Shown: positions 31,898 to 41,623, counted from the first letter of the stretch. The stretch: 64,000 bases of DNA from Williamsia sp. (GCA_015069695.1 JADCRZ010000004.1:124001-188000); one strand, 5' to 3'. The notes: a model not told the origin generated them from the sequence alone. Made by a program: numbers and translations.

Positions 31898-34582
31898 TTA
31901 CGTACCTCCGTAAAAAGACCGGTTGCGGTTGATGCGGATGTCACGCAGCAAGCTGGACTTGGGATTGATCGTTATATTAAAGGAACGGTACAGACCAACC
32001 GGTGTAACGTTGATGGACATCTGCCAGCAGTGCATATCACGCGAGATAAACATCGTGAACGAAGTGATGGCAGCCGTTTTAAAATCGTAGTAGGTGTTCA
32101 TGCCCGCCTTCCACTTGGGGGTCAGGTTAAAATCACCGTTGATGCTTGCGTTGGAAGTAATATCTGTTTTGAAGTCGTTTTTGGTTAGATCGAACAACCG
32201 CGAAAAGCTCAGCGAATAGGAAATGTTGACCGACCAGGGTATATTGAAATCAGCAAACTCGGAAGGATGGTTGCGGATATAATCCAGCTGCGCCTGCTGC
32301 TCTTCCATGGTCAACGGCACATCCGAATCTTCTCCCCGCTCTGCTTCCTTCTTCTTTTTGCTGTCATCCTTGCTCTTGAAGGAGGTCGACATGGCAATGT
32401 TTGCATTGGTGAGCCTGCCCAGCGACACTTTTCCGGATTGCCATACCAGCTTGTTTTTCCGGATGCCATAAGCCCCCGTTTCGTACGGATCAATCACCGC
32501 GCTGGCCGTGATATTGATTTTTTCAAACAAGGTGCTGCGCAGGTAGGTGCTGAACGTAGACAGCGCAAACGAATCGGTCATCAGGTTATAGCTGCCGCTA
32601 ATACCAAAGCCATCCAGCAGCCTGATCTTTTTATCACCTGTTCCCGATGTATCATTTTTATTGCGCACCTTCATCTCCAGGTTATTATCTATCCCGAAGT
32701 TGATCCCGCCGAACTTTCCTTCACCAAATCCCCCGTACAAGCTTCCTTCATATACAGAATATCGCCGTATAATGCCCAGGCTGTCGGGCTTGGTCTGGTA
32801 ATAAGCGCCTTTCGACAAGTCAGGCTTGTAGGCCAGACTGACCGTGGGCCTTATCACATGGCGGATGGCTTTGATGCTGCTGTTTTTACCGAAACCTTCA
32901 AACGTTCCGTACAAGGCTGTATTGAGGCCCAGGCTGAATGAGATGTCGCGGGCGGTATAAAACCCATGCAGCGTAGTGTCGCCGGCTTTTCCATTGTACT
33001 CGTGGTAGAATTTACGGCCATACCAGCGTTCTGAATAGCTGATGCCCGGTGCAACTTGCAATGGCCCCAGTGCAGGAAGCGACAGGGTAATCGGTATGCT
33101 GTGCTGCGCGCCCCACTGGAATGTATCAATAATCTTATGGAAGCTAAACAGGGAATCGTAAAAAGACGATTGGCCGTTTACTGTAGAGTTCAGGCCGATG
33201 CCCAGCTTCTCATACCATTTTGGTTCACCCACAAATTCTTTGCGCTGGAATGGATACAGTGTAGTAGCTGTAAAAGTGGCGTTGGGCAGACTTATGTTTA
33301 CAAGCCGGGTGTTGTTGTTCTGGTTGTGGTTGGCACTTACCGTGAGGTTGTATTTGTTGTTCCAGTTTTTTGAATAGCTGATCGTAGAGCTGAGCTGGTT
33401 TTGAAAGTTCAGCACGGGATTGTTGGCCACATAACGGTTAAACTGGGTAGATCCGGCATTGACGTTGGCAGAAAAGCTGGTACCAGGCCGGGCTTTGCTG
33501 TCCACCGTGTGGCTCCAGGTGAGGTTAAAGCTCCGGTTGTGATCAAACTCCTGCTTACCCAGATCGCTTAAAAAGCGCGTGTTCTGATAAGCAAAATTTA
33601 ATTGACCCTGGTAACGGTAGCGCACCCGGTAAGAAGGTGTAACGTTGATGCGATAGCCGCCGTATGAATAAATGTCTGCCCGGGTGATGACGTCAAAATT
33701 GTCGTTCAGCACTTTATAATAGCCTCCGCGTTCAAGGCCCAGCCCGAATTGCTGGTTAACCGTAAACTCTGGCGGCAAAAAGCCTGAATGCCGGCCTTGT
33801 GACAACGGAAAAAACCCGAATGGCAGGTAAACAGGAATGGGCACCCCCTCAAATTCAGGATGGATAGGACCGGAAACGGCGAGCTTCTTGTTCACCAGCT
33901 TCATCTTATTGGCGACAAAAGCAAAATGCGGTTCATCCAGGTTGCAGGTAGTAAGCCGGCCGCGCAGGGCAAAAAAGGCATCAGGGGATATCTTTTTAAT
34001 GCGATCGCCGTGTACATACATTTCACCCTGGGTGGTGTAAGTACTGCTGGTGATCCCTTTCTGGGTTTTGAAATTAAAGGTGATAGAGTCGGCATCCAGC
34101 GTGCTTTCGGCCTGTTTGAAGCTGGGCCTTCCCACAAAGCTTCCGGCTGTGTCCGGGGTATAGGTTGCCACTACAACCTGTGTAGCCTGGTCGAGCTGGA
34201 TCTTGTATGCGCTCAGGTCAATGTCTTTGTATTTGGTAGTAGAGGTGTTGTATAAGGTAATTTTTTTGGTAGGAACATCGAGCACCATAGAATCCTTGGC
34301 TGTATAGCTGACAGGTGCGTCGAGCGAATCTTTGGAAACTTTTACGTCCAGGGTATCAGAAGTATGGATTTTTTTTATGCTGGTATCTCCGGAAACGGGT
34401 GGCAGGGTATCGGTTGCGCGCGGAAGCTTGCGTGGCGGGCCCGTATCCTGTAAAATTGTTAAAGCGTGAAAAACAGAAGCATGGGAATAATTAGTGGAAC
34501 TGAACAACGTTATGATACAGATTAACATTCCTGTAATTCCCTGAAAAATGAATTTTAAATTACCTTTATGCGCGTTGTTCAT
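31898..34582 (-). CDS. lptD: LptD/OstA-type LPS assembly outer-membrane protein
   Basis: An 894-aa protein with an N-terminal hydrophobic signal (IFQGITGMLICIITLFSS), an OstA-like jellyroll region (about 90-230; GEMYVHGDRIKKISPDAFFA) and a large barrel from about 260 to the end with many aromatic strands (FGLGLERGGYYKVLNDNFD). It fits the Bacteroidota form of LptD, which inserts LPS or lipooligosaccharide into the outer leaflet, working with LptE. I chose the ATG at 34582; the GTG at 34612 would lie upstream of the candidate -7 box at 34596-34603. It is divergent from the amidase gene. Another OstA-like gene lies at 36811. Confidence 0.9.
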   Translation of the reverse strand: MNNAHKGNLKFIFQGITGMLICIITLFSSTNYSHASVFHALTILQDTGPPRKLPRATDTLPPVSGDTSIKKIHTSDTLDVKVSKDSLDAPVSYTAKDSMVLDVPTKKITLYNTSTTKYKDIDLSAYKIQLDQATQVVVATYTPDTAGSFVGRPSFKQAESTLDADSITFNFKTQKGITSSTYTTQGEMYVHGDRIKKISPDAFFALRGRLTTCNLDEPHFAFVANKMKLVNKKLAVSGPIHPEFEGVPIPVYLPFGFFPLSQGRHSGFLPPEFTVNQQFGLGLERGGYYKVLNDNFDVITRADIYSYGGYRINVTPSYRVRYRYQGQLNFAYQNTRFLSDLGKQEFDHNRSFNLTWSHTVDSKARPGTSFSANVNAGSTQFNRYVANNPVLNFQNQLSSTISYSKNWNNKYNLTVSANHNQNNNTRLVNISLPNATFTATTLYPFQRKEFVGEPKWYEKLGIGLNSTVNGQSSFYDSLFSFHKIIDTFQWGAQHSIPITLSLPALGPLQVAPGISYSERWYGRKFYHEYNGKAGDTTLHGFYTARDISFSLGLNTALYGTFEGFGKNSSIKAIRHVIRPTVSLAYKPDLSKGAYYQTKPDSLGIIRRYSVYEGSLYGGFGEGKFGGINFGIDNNLEMKVRNKNDTSGTGDKKIRLLDGFGISGSYNLMTDSFALSTFSTYLRSTLFEKINITASAVIDPYETGAYGIRKNKLVWQSGKVSLGRLTNANIAMSTSFKSKDDSKKKKEAERGEDSDVPLTMEEQQAQLDYIRNHPSEFADFNIPWSVNISYSLSFSRLFDLTKNDFKTDITSNASINGDFNLTPKWKAGMNTYYDFKTAAITSFTMFISRDMHCWQMSINVTPVGLYRSFNITINPKSSLLRDIRINRNRSFYGGT

Positions 34583-34595
34583 AGTAGCAATGAAG

Positions 34596-34603
34596 CAAAT
34601 GTA
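34596..34603 (-). promoter_or_regulatory. Candidate -7 box for lptD
   Basis: On the minus strand TACATTTG matches TAnnTTTG exactly. It is only 13 bases before the ATG at 34582, so the transcript would be nearly leaderless. No -33 element is evident. Confidence 0.4.
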
Positions 34604-34661
34604 ATAATTCACCCATTAAGATTTTGTGAAGATTGGAGGCAACCCGTTAAACTTGGAACGT

Positions 34662-35663
34662 ATGCGATATAAGCTGCTTATTCTTTGCACACTAGCTGCA
34701 GTGTGCATCCTTCTTACATCCTTGAAAAAACATCCTGTATCTATATACGCAAAACCCGTTTTAAAAACCATTATTGTTGATCCCGGTCACGGCGGCACAG
34801 ACCAGGGAGCGCATGGATTGTTTTCTACAGAAGCCGATGTAGCACTTGGCGTGGGTCTGAAGCTGGGAAAAGCGATTCAGAAAGAATTTCCGGACATCAA
34901 GATCGTCTTTACGCGCACAACGGACGTATTACCGGGCAATCTCACCAATGCAAACCTGGCCAACCGGCTGCGGGCCCAAATGGCCAATGAATATAAGGGC
35001 ATGAACAGCCTTTACATCAGCATCCATTGCAATGCCACACAGAAGCCCGGAGGATGGTATGCCAAGCGGCTTGTAGGCACCAAGCCAAAGATTGTTTATG
35101 TCGGCAAGGGCAAAAGAAGAAGAAAACATGTGATCCAGGAACCTATCTACGAGAGTTATTATGTTGAAAACAAAGTAACCGGCACAGAAACCTATATCTG
35201 GGCAGCAGACCGGAGCGATGAAAAAAGCAAATTTGTTCCCGGCGAAGAAGAAACAGGGGAAAATGTACAGGACACCCTAAACGTACTTGACCTGGACTCG
35301 CCGGAAGCACGGATCAGGGCTACTTTGTATACCAAAACGTTCTTTAACAGCAGTTACCTGTTTGCAAAATATGTGGAGGATGAATTTCTGCAGGCTGGCC
35401 GCACCTATCGCGGAGGGGTTAAGCAGCGGAATGAAAAAGGTATCTGGGTGTTGCAGGCTACCGGTATGCCAAGCGTGCTCATAGAAACCGGCTTTATCAC
35501 CAACAAGCAGGAAGAAGAGTACCTCAACAGTGAAGATGGCCAGCTGCAGATCGTTGAAAATGTTATTGAAGCGGTTAAGAAATACAAAAAGGAACTGGAA
35601 TCCTCTTCTAAACCCGCTACCCTCGGCGCTGCGGTTCCCTCTCCCACCAATAACAACGAATAG
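34662..35663 (+). CDS. N-acetylmuramoyl-L-alanine amidase (Amidase_3)
   Basis: A 333-aa exported zinc amidase that cuts the bond between N-acetylmuramic acid and the peptide in peptidoglycan. A signal or anchor helix covers about 4-22. Zinc ligands are His43 (DPGHGGTD), Glu57 (STEADVALG) and His122 (YISIHCNA), with the catalytic Glu275 in VLIETGFITN. An insertion around residues 130-215 (rich in Lys and Glu) separates the third ligand from the rest and may be regulatory. The start is the ATG at 34662, which opens the signal; a GTG at 34626 is less likely. The MCE protein follows from its own promoter. Confidence 0.92.
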   Translation: MRYKLLILCTLAAVCILLTSLKKHPVSIYAKPVLKTIIVDPGHGGTDQGAHGLFSTEADVALGVGLKLGKAIQKEFPDIKIVFTRTTDVLPGNLTNANLANRLRAQMANEYKGMNSLYISIHCNATQKPGGWYAKRLVGTKPKIVYVGKGKRRRKHVIQEPIYESYYVENKVTGTETYIWAADRSDEKSKFVPGEEETGENVQDTLNVLDLDSPEARIRATLYTKTFFNSSYLFAKYVEDEFLQAGRTYRGGVKQRNEKGIWVLQATGMPSVLIETGFITNKQEEEYLNSEDGQLQIVENVIEAVKKYKKELESSSKPATLGAAVPSPTNNNE

Positions 35664-35704
35664 CGCTGCAGCCCTGCTGCCGGACTGTTTTACAAGAGGC
35701 TGAT

Positions 35705-35732
35705 TTTGCGCAAGTACAATTCAATACTTTTG
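35705..35732 (+). promoter_or_regulatory. Bacteroidota-type promoter for mlaD-like gene
   Basis: TACTTTTG (35725-35732) is an exact -7 box and TTTG (35705-35708) lies 16 bases upstream as the -33 element. The leader to the ATG at 35825 is about 85 bases. Confidence 0.6.
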
Positions 35733-35824
35733 CAGCGGCATAGTTTTTTATAATAATAGCGCAAGAGATACAGTTATTGGACTAAACCTAAAGAAAGTGT
35801 TGATGAACCCAAAAAATTTACCTA

Positions 35825-36805
35825 ATGAAATTGACCAATGAAACCAAGATCGGCGCACTGGCTTTGTCAGCTATTATCATACTTATAGTAGGCTTCTATT
35901 ACCTGAAAGGAAAAAACCTTTTTAACCGCCCTAAGAAATTATACGCTGTTTTTCACAAGGTAGATGGTTTAGCTGTGGCCAATCCGGTCATCATCAATGG
36001 TTTACAGATCGGCACGGTGTACGAGATGGTGGAAAAGAATGAAAAGCTCGACAGCATCATTGTAACCATCAACATGGAAAAAAAAGATGTCAAGATCCCG
36101 GTCAATTCGCTGGCGTATATTAATAAAGACCTGTTGGGGGGCGCTTCCCTGGCAATCGAAATGGGCAATGCCAACACCTATGTAGACGATGGCAGCACCC
36201 TGAACACAAAGATTACGACCGGACTGGCAGATGAAGTAAAAGCTTCTATCAACCCGGCCCTCAACAAGGTAAACGGAACACTTGAATCGCTTGACTCGCT
36301 GATTGAAGTTGTAGGCAGCACCTTTGACCCAACGGCCAAATCAAATTTTCAGCGCATCCTGGCCAACCTCACCCAAAGCACCGCTTCCCTGCAAAGCTTG
36401 CTGAATGCGCAAAACGGCATGCTTGCGCAATCCTTCTCTAATCTCAATGCGGTTACCCGCAACCTGGCCGGCAACAATGAAACCATCAACAGAACATTTA
36501 CCAACCTGGACAGCACAACGGCCAAGCTTGCCCGGCTCAACCTCGACGCAACATTAACAAATTTGAATAGTGCCGTATCGCAATTAGATAGTATCGTTGT
36601 AAAAGTAAACAGTCCATCGGGTTCGGTAGGCTTGCTGCTGAATGACACGAAACTCTACCGGAACCTGGAAAACACCACACGCAGCCTGAACATCCTGATG
36701 GACGACATCCGGGTTCATCCCCGGAATTATGTCAACGTTTCCATTTTCGGCAAAAAGAACAAGGGAAATTACCTGACGGCACCGCTGGTGGATACGGCAA
36801 AATAA
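35825..36805 (+). CDS. MlaD/MCE-family lipid transport protein
   Basis: A 326-aa protein with one N-terminal membrane helix (about 9-26) and an MCE domain (about 36-115; VFHKVDGLAVANPVIINGLQ). MCE proteins form rings that carry phospholipids between membranes; in Bacteroidota they work with an MlaE-type permease and an MlaF-type ATPase, neither of which is in this window. The remaining 200 residues are helical and Asn/Ser/Leu-rich (NLTQSTASLQSLLNAQNGML), a typical long helical extension. The OstA-like gene starts 5 bases after the stop, so the two form an operon. Confidence 0.9.
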   Translation: MKLTNETKIGALALSAIIILIVGFYYLKGKNLFNRPKKLYAVFHKVDGLAVANPVIINGLQIGTVYEMVEKNEKLDSIIVTINMEKKDVKIPVNSLAYINKDLLGGASLAIEMGNANTYVDDGSTLNTKITTGLADEVKASINPALNKVNGTLESLDSLIEVVGSTFDPTAKSNFQRILANLTQSTASLQSLLNAQNGMLAQSFSNLNAVTRNLAGNNETINRTFTNLDSTTAKLARLNLDATLTNLNSAVSQLDSIVVKVNSPSGSVGLLLNDTKLYRNLENTTRSLNILMDDIRVHPRNYVNVSIFGKKNKGNYLTAPLVDTAK

Positions 36806-36810
36806 ATAGA

Positions 36811-38424
36811 ATGAGAGCTTTGATCTTATGCTGGCTGGTGCTATGTGGAGTTGCTTCTATCACCCAGGCACAAACCCCTTTGCCCGTTACGCCAGCTACA
36901 GACACCACCAGGATTGTAAACATCCGCAATGCAGACAGGTATGGCTCCAAGAAGCTGGACTCTATTTATGAGCTCCGTACAGTGGTGGGGCATGTTCTTT
37001 TTCAGGATGGTAAAACACTCCTGTATGCCGATAGTGCCGTGCAAAATACCAAGCTCAATACCATCGAGGCTTTTGGCAATGTGCACATCAACGATGCCGA
37101 CAGCGTCCATACCCGCTCACAATACCTGATCTACTATCCTGATAAAAAGCTGGCCATCTTGAAAAAGAATGTAAGCATGACCGACGGAAAAGGGCTGCTT
37201 ACTACCAACGAGCTGACGTACAACACAGCGCTCAAAACCGGTACTTATGTGAATGGAGGCAAAGTAGTCAATGGCAAAACCGTTCTCACCAGCAAGGAAG
37301 CAACGTATTATGCCGAGCTGAAAGATGTTTATTTTAAACGGGATGTAAAATTAAAAGACCCGGCCTACGACCTGTCTGCCGACTCCTTATTATATAATAC
37401 CGATTCAAAACTGGCCACTTTTATCACCAAGACCAATATCCGCGACAGCAGCGGCACCCGCATTGTAACCTCAGAAGGATACTACAACCTCGATACACGC
37501 AAAGCATTCTTTGGCAAAAGGGCTACCATCACCGACAAAGCACTTAGCATCACCGGCGACAATATAGCCATCGATGACAGCTCAGGCCTTTTTCAGGCAA
37601 CCGGAAATGCGGTGATGATCGATACTTCGCAAGGGCTTTCGGTGATTGCCAACGACATCAAAGCAAACCGGACCAAGAATACTTTTGTTGCCACCCAGCA
37701 TCCGCTGATGATCATCAAGCAGGACAAAGATTCGATCTATGTAACAGCCGATACTTTATTTGCCGGAAGACTCAATGACCTGCCCGGCTATCAGGACACG
37801 GCTTCAAAAGATACCATCAGGTCAAGGCGTATTGTGAGTTCGTCAGATTCGGCTAACCGTAACCGGTACTTCCAGGCATGGAACCACGTCAGGATCTTCA
37901 GTGATTCGCTGCAGGCTGTATCAGACAGTATGTTTTACTCCGGCCGCGATTCTATCTTTCAACTATTCAACAATCCCATTGTATGGGCCAGCAGCAACCA
38001 GGTTACCGGTGACACCATCTATCTCTATACAAAAAACAAACAGGCCGAACGCATGTATGTTTTTGAAAACGGCATGCTGGTCAACAGATCGGCGGACAGT
38101 CTTTACAACCAGATCAAAGCCAATACGCTGAATGGTTATTTCAAGAATGGTGAAGTAGACTATATGCGGGCCAAAGGCTCGGCGGAAAGCGTTTATTATG
38201 CGCGGGATGAAGGCAATGCAATCATAGGTATGAACAGCGCCACTGCCGACATCATAGACATGTTCTTCTTAGATAAAGAGCTGCACCAGGTTGTATTCAG
38301 AAATGAAGTAGCCGGCACCCTCTATCCATTCCGGCAGGTTCCGGATGACAAAAAACTGCTGCGCAACTTCAAGTGGCAGGAAAATCTGCGCCCCAAAACA
38401 AAGTATGAGTTGTTTGGGAACTGA
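36811..38424 (+). CDS. OstA-like (LptA-type) periplasmic protein
   Basis: A 537-aa exported protein with a signal peptide (MRALILCWLVLCGVASITQA) and a long chain of OstA-fold strands, visible as repeated blocks such as LLYADSAVQNTKLNTIEAFG, KEATYYAELKDVYFKRDVKL and DSLLYNTDSKLATFITKTN. The OstA/LptA fold forms the periplasmic bridge along which LPS slides. It is much longer than proteobacterial LptA, as is common for the OstA-like proteins of this phylum. It is coupled to the MCE gene (5-base gap), so both envelope lipid transport functions share a transcript. Its exact partnership with LptD is inferred. Confidence 0.87.
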   Translation: MRALILCWLVLCGVASITQAQTPLPVTPATDTTRIVNIRNADRYGSKKLDSIYELRTVVGHVLFQDGKTLLYADSAVQNTKLNTIEAFGNVHINDADSVHTRSQYLIYYPDKKLAILKKNVSMTDGKGLLTTNELTYNTALKTGTYVNGGKVVNGKTVLTSKEATYYAELKDVYFKRDVKLKDPAYDLSADSLLYNTDSKLATFITKTNIRDSSGTRIVTSEGYYNLDTRKAFFGKRATITDKALSITGDNIAIDDSSGLFQATGNAVMIDTSQGLSVIANDIKANRTKNTFVATQHPLMIIKQDKDSIYVTADTLFAGRLNDLPGYQDTASKDTIRSRRIVSSSDSANRNRYFQAWNHVRIFSDSLQAVSDSMFYSGRDSIFQLFNNPIVWASSNQVTGDTIYLYTKNKQAERMYVFENGMLVNRSADSLYNQIKANTLNGYFKNGEVDYMRAKGSAESVYYARDEGNAIIGMNSATADIIDMFFLDKELHQVVFRNEVAGTLYPFRQVPDDKKLLRNFKWQENLRPKTKYELFGN

Positions 38425-38517
38425 CAGCCCATTTCCCGCATCTCTAATTCTATGTTAAATGCTTATATACTTATAAGCCCATCCACTTATTTTCGTTCCC
38501 TGATGAAAAATACCGTC

Positions 38518-38988
38518 ATGAAAAAAACACTGCTTTCTTCTCTTCTCCTGTCTGTTGTTGGAATTATTTCTGCTTCCGCGCAAGATTTTAAACTAGGTTC
38601 CGATTACCAGCTGGGTGTTGGTATCAGGCTCAGCACGGGGGCTCCTACCATCAGCAATTCTGTTTCCCTGAAATATTTTCTTACGCCTTCCACAGCAGCT
38701 GAAGGGCTGATCTCGTTTGGCAACCGCTTTGGCGTGGGTGGTTTGTACGAGCTGCACCAATCACTCAACTCACCCGGCCTGCGCTGGTTCTATGGTGGAG
38801 GTGGCTATGTGGGCACTCAACACCGCAGCACCTATTTAGGCCCGATGGGCGTACTGGGGCTTGATTACAAATTCAGCGAAATCCCCCTCAATCTCTCCCT
38901 CGACTGGAAACCCGAACTGGACCTCCTGCCCAAAATCAACTTTGTTCCCGACGCGCTGGCACTTACGGCAAGGTTTACGATACAGTAA
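38518..38988 (+). CDS. Small outer-membrane beta-barrel-like protein
   Basis: A 156-aa exported protein: the signal peptide MKKTLLSSLLLSVVGIISASA is followed by short amphipathic strands (LGVGIRLSTG, SVSLKYFLT, FGVGGLYELH, WFYGGGGYVG, IPLNLSLDWKPELDL). It is probably a small barrel of unknown function. The ATG at 38518 is preferred because TATTTTCG (38488-38495), close to a -7 box, would place the transcript start near the alternative ATG at 38503. A REP-like arm begins at its stop codon. Confidence 0.78.
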   Translation: MKKTLLSSLLLSVVGIISASAQDFKLGSDYQLGVGIRLSTGAPTISNSVSLKYFLTPSTAAEGLISFGNRFGVGGLYELHQSLNSPGLRWFYGGGGYVGTQHRSTYLGPMGVLGLDYKFSEIPLNLSLDWKPELDLLPKINFVPDALALTARFTIQ

Positions 38989-39019
38989 TCCCTCCCATCC
39001 TGTGAATCATGGTTCAGAC
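38988..39019. repeat. Single arm of the REP-like repeat
   Basis: From the stop codon of the barrel gene the sequence runs AATCCCTCCCATCCTGTGAA then TCATGGTTCAGAC, matching the right arms at 2471-2503 and 28433-28465. There is no inverted partner here. It fills nearly the whole junction of two convergent genes. Confidence 0.8.
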
Positions 39020-39020
39020 A

Positions 39021-40259
39021 TCAATGAAAAAACAAGTAACCCACCAGTATCGCTGTTACCAATCCAACCAGATCAGCCAACAGCATAAGAGATATGGCAT
39101 AGCGGGTGTTTTTGACGCCGACTGAACCAAAGTATACAGCAACAACGTAAAAGGTGGTATCAGTGGTGCCCTGGAAGATGCCGGTGAGCCGGCCAACGAA
39201 TGAGTCGGGACCGTAGGTGGTCATGGCGTCTACCATCAAGCCCCGGGAGCCGCCTCCGCTCAAGGGTTTCATAAGGCCGGTAGGCAGGGCGGGCACAAAA
39301 TCAGTGTTCAGGCCCAGTCGTTGAAAAAATTGTTGAAGTACCTGGAGGATATATCCGAACACGCCGGAGTTGCGCAGTACGCTGATCGCTACCAGCATGG
39401 CAACTAAGAAGGGTATGATGCGGATGGCAACTTCAAAACCACCCTTTGCTCCTTCTACAAAACTTTCAAACACGTTGATCTTTTTCCGGGCAGCGCCGAG
39501 CAAAAAGGCAAAGAACAGGAGCAGGATCAGTCCGCTGCTGGAAACAGTGGAAAAGAGCTGCAGTTGCGCCTGGCTCAGCGTGGTCAGGTACCACACCAAA
39601 GCCGCAACAATAGCCGACAAACCAAGTATCCAGCCCAACACAACAGGTTGCAGCAGGTTGATTTTTTGACGAAAGGAAACCAGGATCAGGGAAGCAATGG
39701 TGGCAACGAACGTTACGATCATGCAGGGAATAAAAACATCGGTAGGGTTGGCGGCGGGGGGCTTGGCAGCTGCCCGGATGGCAATCACACTGACGGGGAT
39801 CAGGGTCAGTCCGCTGGCATGCAAACAAAGAAACATGATCTGTGCATTGCTGGCCCTCTCTTTTTGCGGATTGAGTTCCTGCAAGCTGTCCATGGCTTTC
39901 AGTCCGAAAGGGGTGGCGGCATTGTCGAGCCCGAGCAGGTTGGCCGAAAAGTTCATGATCATGTGACCAACAGCCGGGTGGTTCCTGGGCACTTCAGGAA
40001 ACAGCCTGGAAAAGAACGGGCCAACGATCCTCGACAAAAACCCGATGGCCCCGGCTTTCTCTCCTATCCGCATAAATCCCAGGAACAGGGACATCACACC
40101 TACCAGCTTGAGTGAAATATCAAACCCGTCATTCGCTGCTTTGAAAATTCCATCTACCAGCAACTTAAAAATCTCCTGATCACCCATAAAGGCCCATTTG
40201 ACAAAGGCGATCACAAAACCGATCAGGAAAAAAAAGATCCAGATATAACTGAGCGCCAT
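39021..40259 (-). CDS. Gate/nucleoside-recognition membrane protein (SpmA-SpmB-like fusion)
   Basis: A 412-aa integral membrane protein with two Gate (nucleoside recognition) domains, at about 45-155 and 265-380. In Firmicutes these are the separate spore maturation proteins SpmA and SpmB; here, as in other Bacteroidota, they are fused. Motifs include GLDNAATPFGLKAMDSLQ in the first half and GFEVAIRIIPFLVAMLVAI and GGGSRGLMVDAM in the second. The function is unknown outside sporulation; a transporter-like role is usually suggested. It is transcribed alone, divergent from ychF. Its stop codon lies 1 base from the REP-like arm. Confidence 0.88.
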   Translation of the reverse strand: MALSYIWIFFFLIGFVIAFVKWAFMGDQEIFKLLVDGIFKAANDGFDISLKLVGVMSLFLGFMRIGEKAGAIGFLSRIVGPFFSRLFPEVPRNHPAVGHMIMNFSANLLGLDNAATPFGLKAMDSLQELNPQKERASNAQIMFLCLHASGLTLIPVSVIAIRAAAKPPAANPTDVFIPCMIVTFVATIASLILVSFRQKINLLQPVVLGWILGLSAIVAALVWYLTTLSQAQLQLFSTVSSSGLILLLFFAFLLGAARKKINVFESFVEGAKGGFEVAIRIIPFLVAMLVAISVLRNSGVFGYILQVLQQFFQRLGLNTDFVPALPTGLMKPLSGGGSRGLMVDAMTTYGPDSFVGRLTGIFQGTTDTTFYVVAVYFGSVGVKNTRYAISLMLLADLVGLVTAILVGYLFFH

Positions 40260-40334
40260 TTTGCAGGGGTTTAAGTAAAATGAAGATAAAGGTTGTTCCC
40301 CAAACCCCCGTATATAAACAATCCTATCTTGGCT

Positions 40335-40342
40335 TATCTTCG
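40335..40342 (+). promoter_or_regulatory. Possible -7 box upstream of ychF
   Basis: TATCTTCG differs from TAnnTTTG at one position and lies about 105 bases before the ychF ATG. No -33 element is convincing. Confidence 0.3.
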
Positions 40343-40446
40343 CGCGCTGAATAAAGCAGCCAGGGCAATTGCTGGGGTTGTTTAGAAAAGAGATATTAAA
40401 CTATAAGCCAACAGCAGGGGCTGAGGGCTTACAAAATCATTTATCC

Positions 40447-41547
40447 ATGTCACTAAAAGCAGGCATTGTAGGGTTACCGAATGTGGGAAAATCAACCCTG
40501 TTTAATGCAGTAAGCAACAGTGCCAAAGCACAGGCAAGCAATTACCGTTTTTGTACCATTGAACCCAATGTAGGGCTGGTAGATGTACCCGATGAGCGGA
40601 TCGATTCACTGGCCAGGCTCGTGCAACCCAATCGCACGGTGCCTACGCAGATCGAGATTGTAGATATTGCCGGCCTGGTACGGGGAGCCAGTAAGGGAGA
40701 AGGGTTGGGCAACAAGTTCCTGGCCAATATCCGGGAAGTAGATGCGATCGTGCACGTGATCCGCTGTTTTGAAGATGAGAACATCCTGCGCGAAGAGGGA
40801 AAGATCGATCCGGTAAGCGACAAAGAAATCATCGATACGGAACTGCAGCTCAAAGACCTGGAAAGTGTGGAGAAAAAGCTGGTCCGCACAGAAAAGATCG
40901 CCAAAACAGGCGACGCCAAAGTAAAGGCAGAGTATGCGGTGCTGAAACGCTGCCAGGAGTATTTGCAGCAGGGAAAAAACATCCGGGAACTCGGGCTGGG
41001 CAAGGAAGACCAGGGTGCCGTAGCAGATTTGTTTCTGCTGACTGGCAAGCCGGTCTTGTATGTAGCCAATGTAGATGAGGCTTCCATGCATACCGGGAAC
41101 GCATTTTCCCGGGCGCTGCAAGCGGCTGTTAGCCAGGAGAATGCGGAGGTCATTATCATGAACAATTCGATTGAAGCCCAGATCGCAGAGATGGAAAGTC
41201 CGGACGACCGGCAGCTGTTCATGGAAGAGTACAAAATGCAGGAACCGGCTTTGAATAAACTGATCCGCTCAGCTTACAAGCTCCTGAACTTGAATACATA
41301 TTTCACCGCAGGCGTACAGGAAGTGCGCGCCTGGACGATCCACGAAGGATGGAAAGCGCCCCAGGCAGCCGGTGTGATCCACACGGATTTTGAAAAAGGA
41401 TTTATCAAGGCAGAGGTGATCGCCTACGCTGATTTTATCAATTACGGCTCTGAGGCAGCCTGCCGGGAAAACGGAAAGCTGCGCATTGAAGGCAAAGAAT
41501 ATGTTGTAAAGGACGGCGACGTAATGCACTTCCGGTTTAACGTATAA
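40447..41547 (+). CDS. ychF: Redox-regulated ATPase/GTPase YchF
   Basis: A 366-aa member of the Obg-related YchF (OLA1) family, which prefers ATP and binds ribosomes. The P-loop GLPNVGKST is at 8-16, switch motifs include VDIAGLVRGASKGEGLGN, and the G4 motif reads NVDE, the hallmark that explains the altered nucleotide preference. The C-terminal TGS domain (about 280-366) holds YFTAGVQEVRAWTI and ends VMHFRFNV, as in other members. The ATG at 40447 gives the standard MSLKAGIVGLPNVG start; upstream in-frame codons lie in the leader. Confidence 0.96.
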   Translation: MSLKAGIVGLPNVGKSTLFNAVSNSAKAQASNYRFCTIEPNVGLVDVPDERIDSLARLVQPNRTVPTQIEIVDIAGLVRGASKGEGLGNKFLANIREVDAIVHVIRCFEDENILREEGKIDPVSDKEIIDTELQLKDLESVEKKLVRTEKIAKTGDAKVKAEYAVLKRCQEYLQQGKNIRELGLGKEDQGAVADLFLLTGKPVLYVANVDEASMHTGNAFSRALQAAVSQENAEVIIMNNSIEAQIAEMESPDDRQLFMEEYKMQEPALNKLIRSAYKLLNLNTYFTAGVQEVRAWTIHEGWKAPQAAGVIHTDFEKGFIKAEVIAYADFINYGSEAACRENGKLRIEGKEYVVKDGDVMHFRFNV

Positions 41548-41591
41548 GTAAATTGGATAACATTTAACCAGAAAAATCAATTTTTTTGCCC

Positions 41592-41599
41592 TACCTTCG
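41592..41599 (+). promoter_or_regulatory. Possible -7 box for the yceD-rpmF-plsX unit
   Basis: TACCTTCG, one base from TAnnTTTG, lies 25 bases before the ATG at 41624. A T-run precedes it, but no clear TTTG at -33 is visible. Confidence 0.4.
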
Positions 41600-41623
41600 C
41601 AAACTCTTTAAAAAGGGGGGTTC

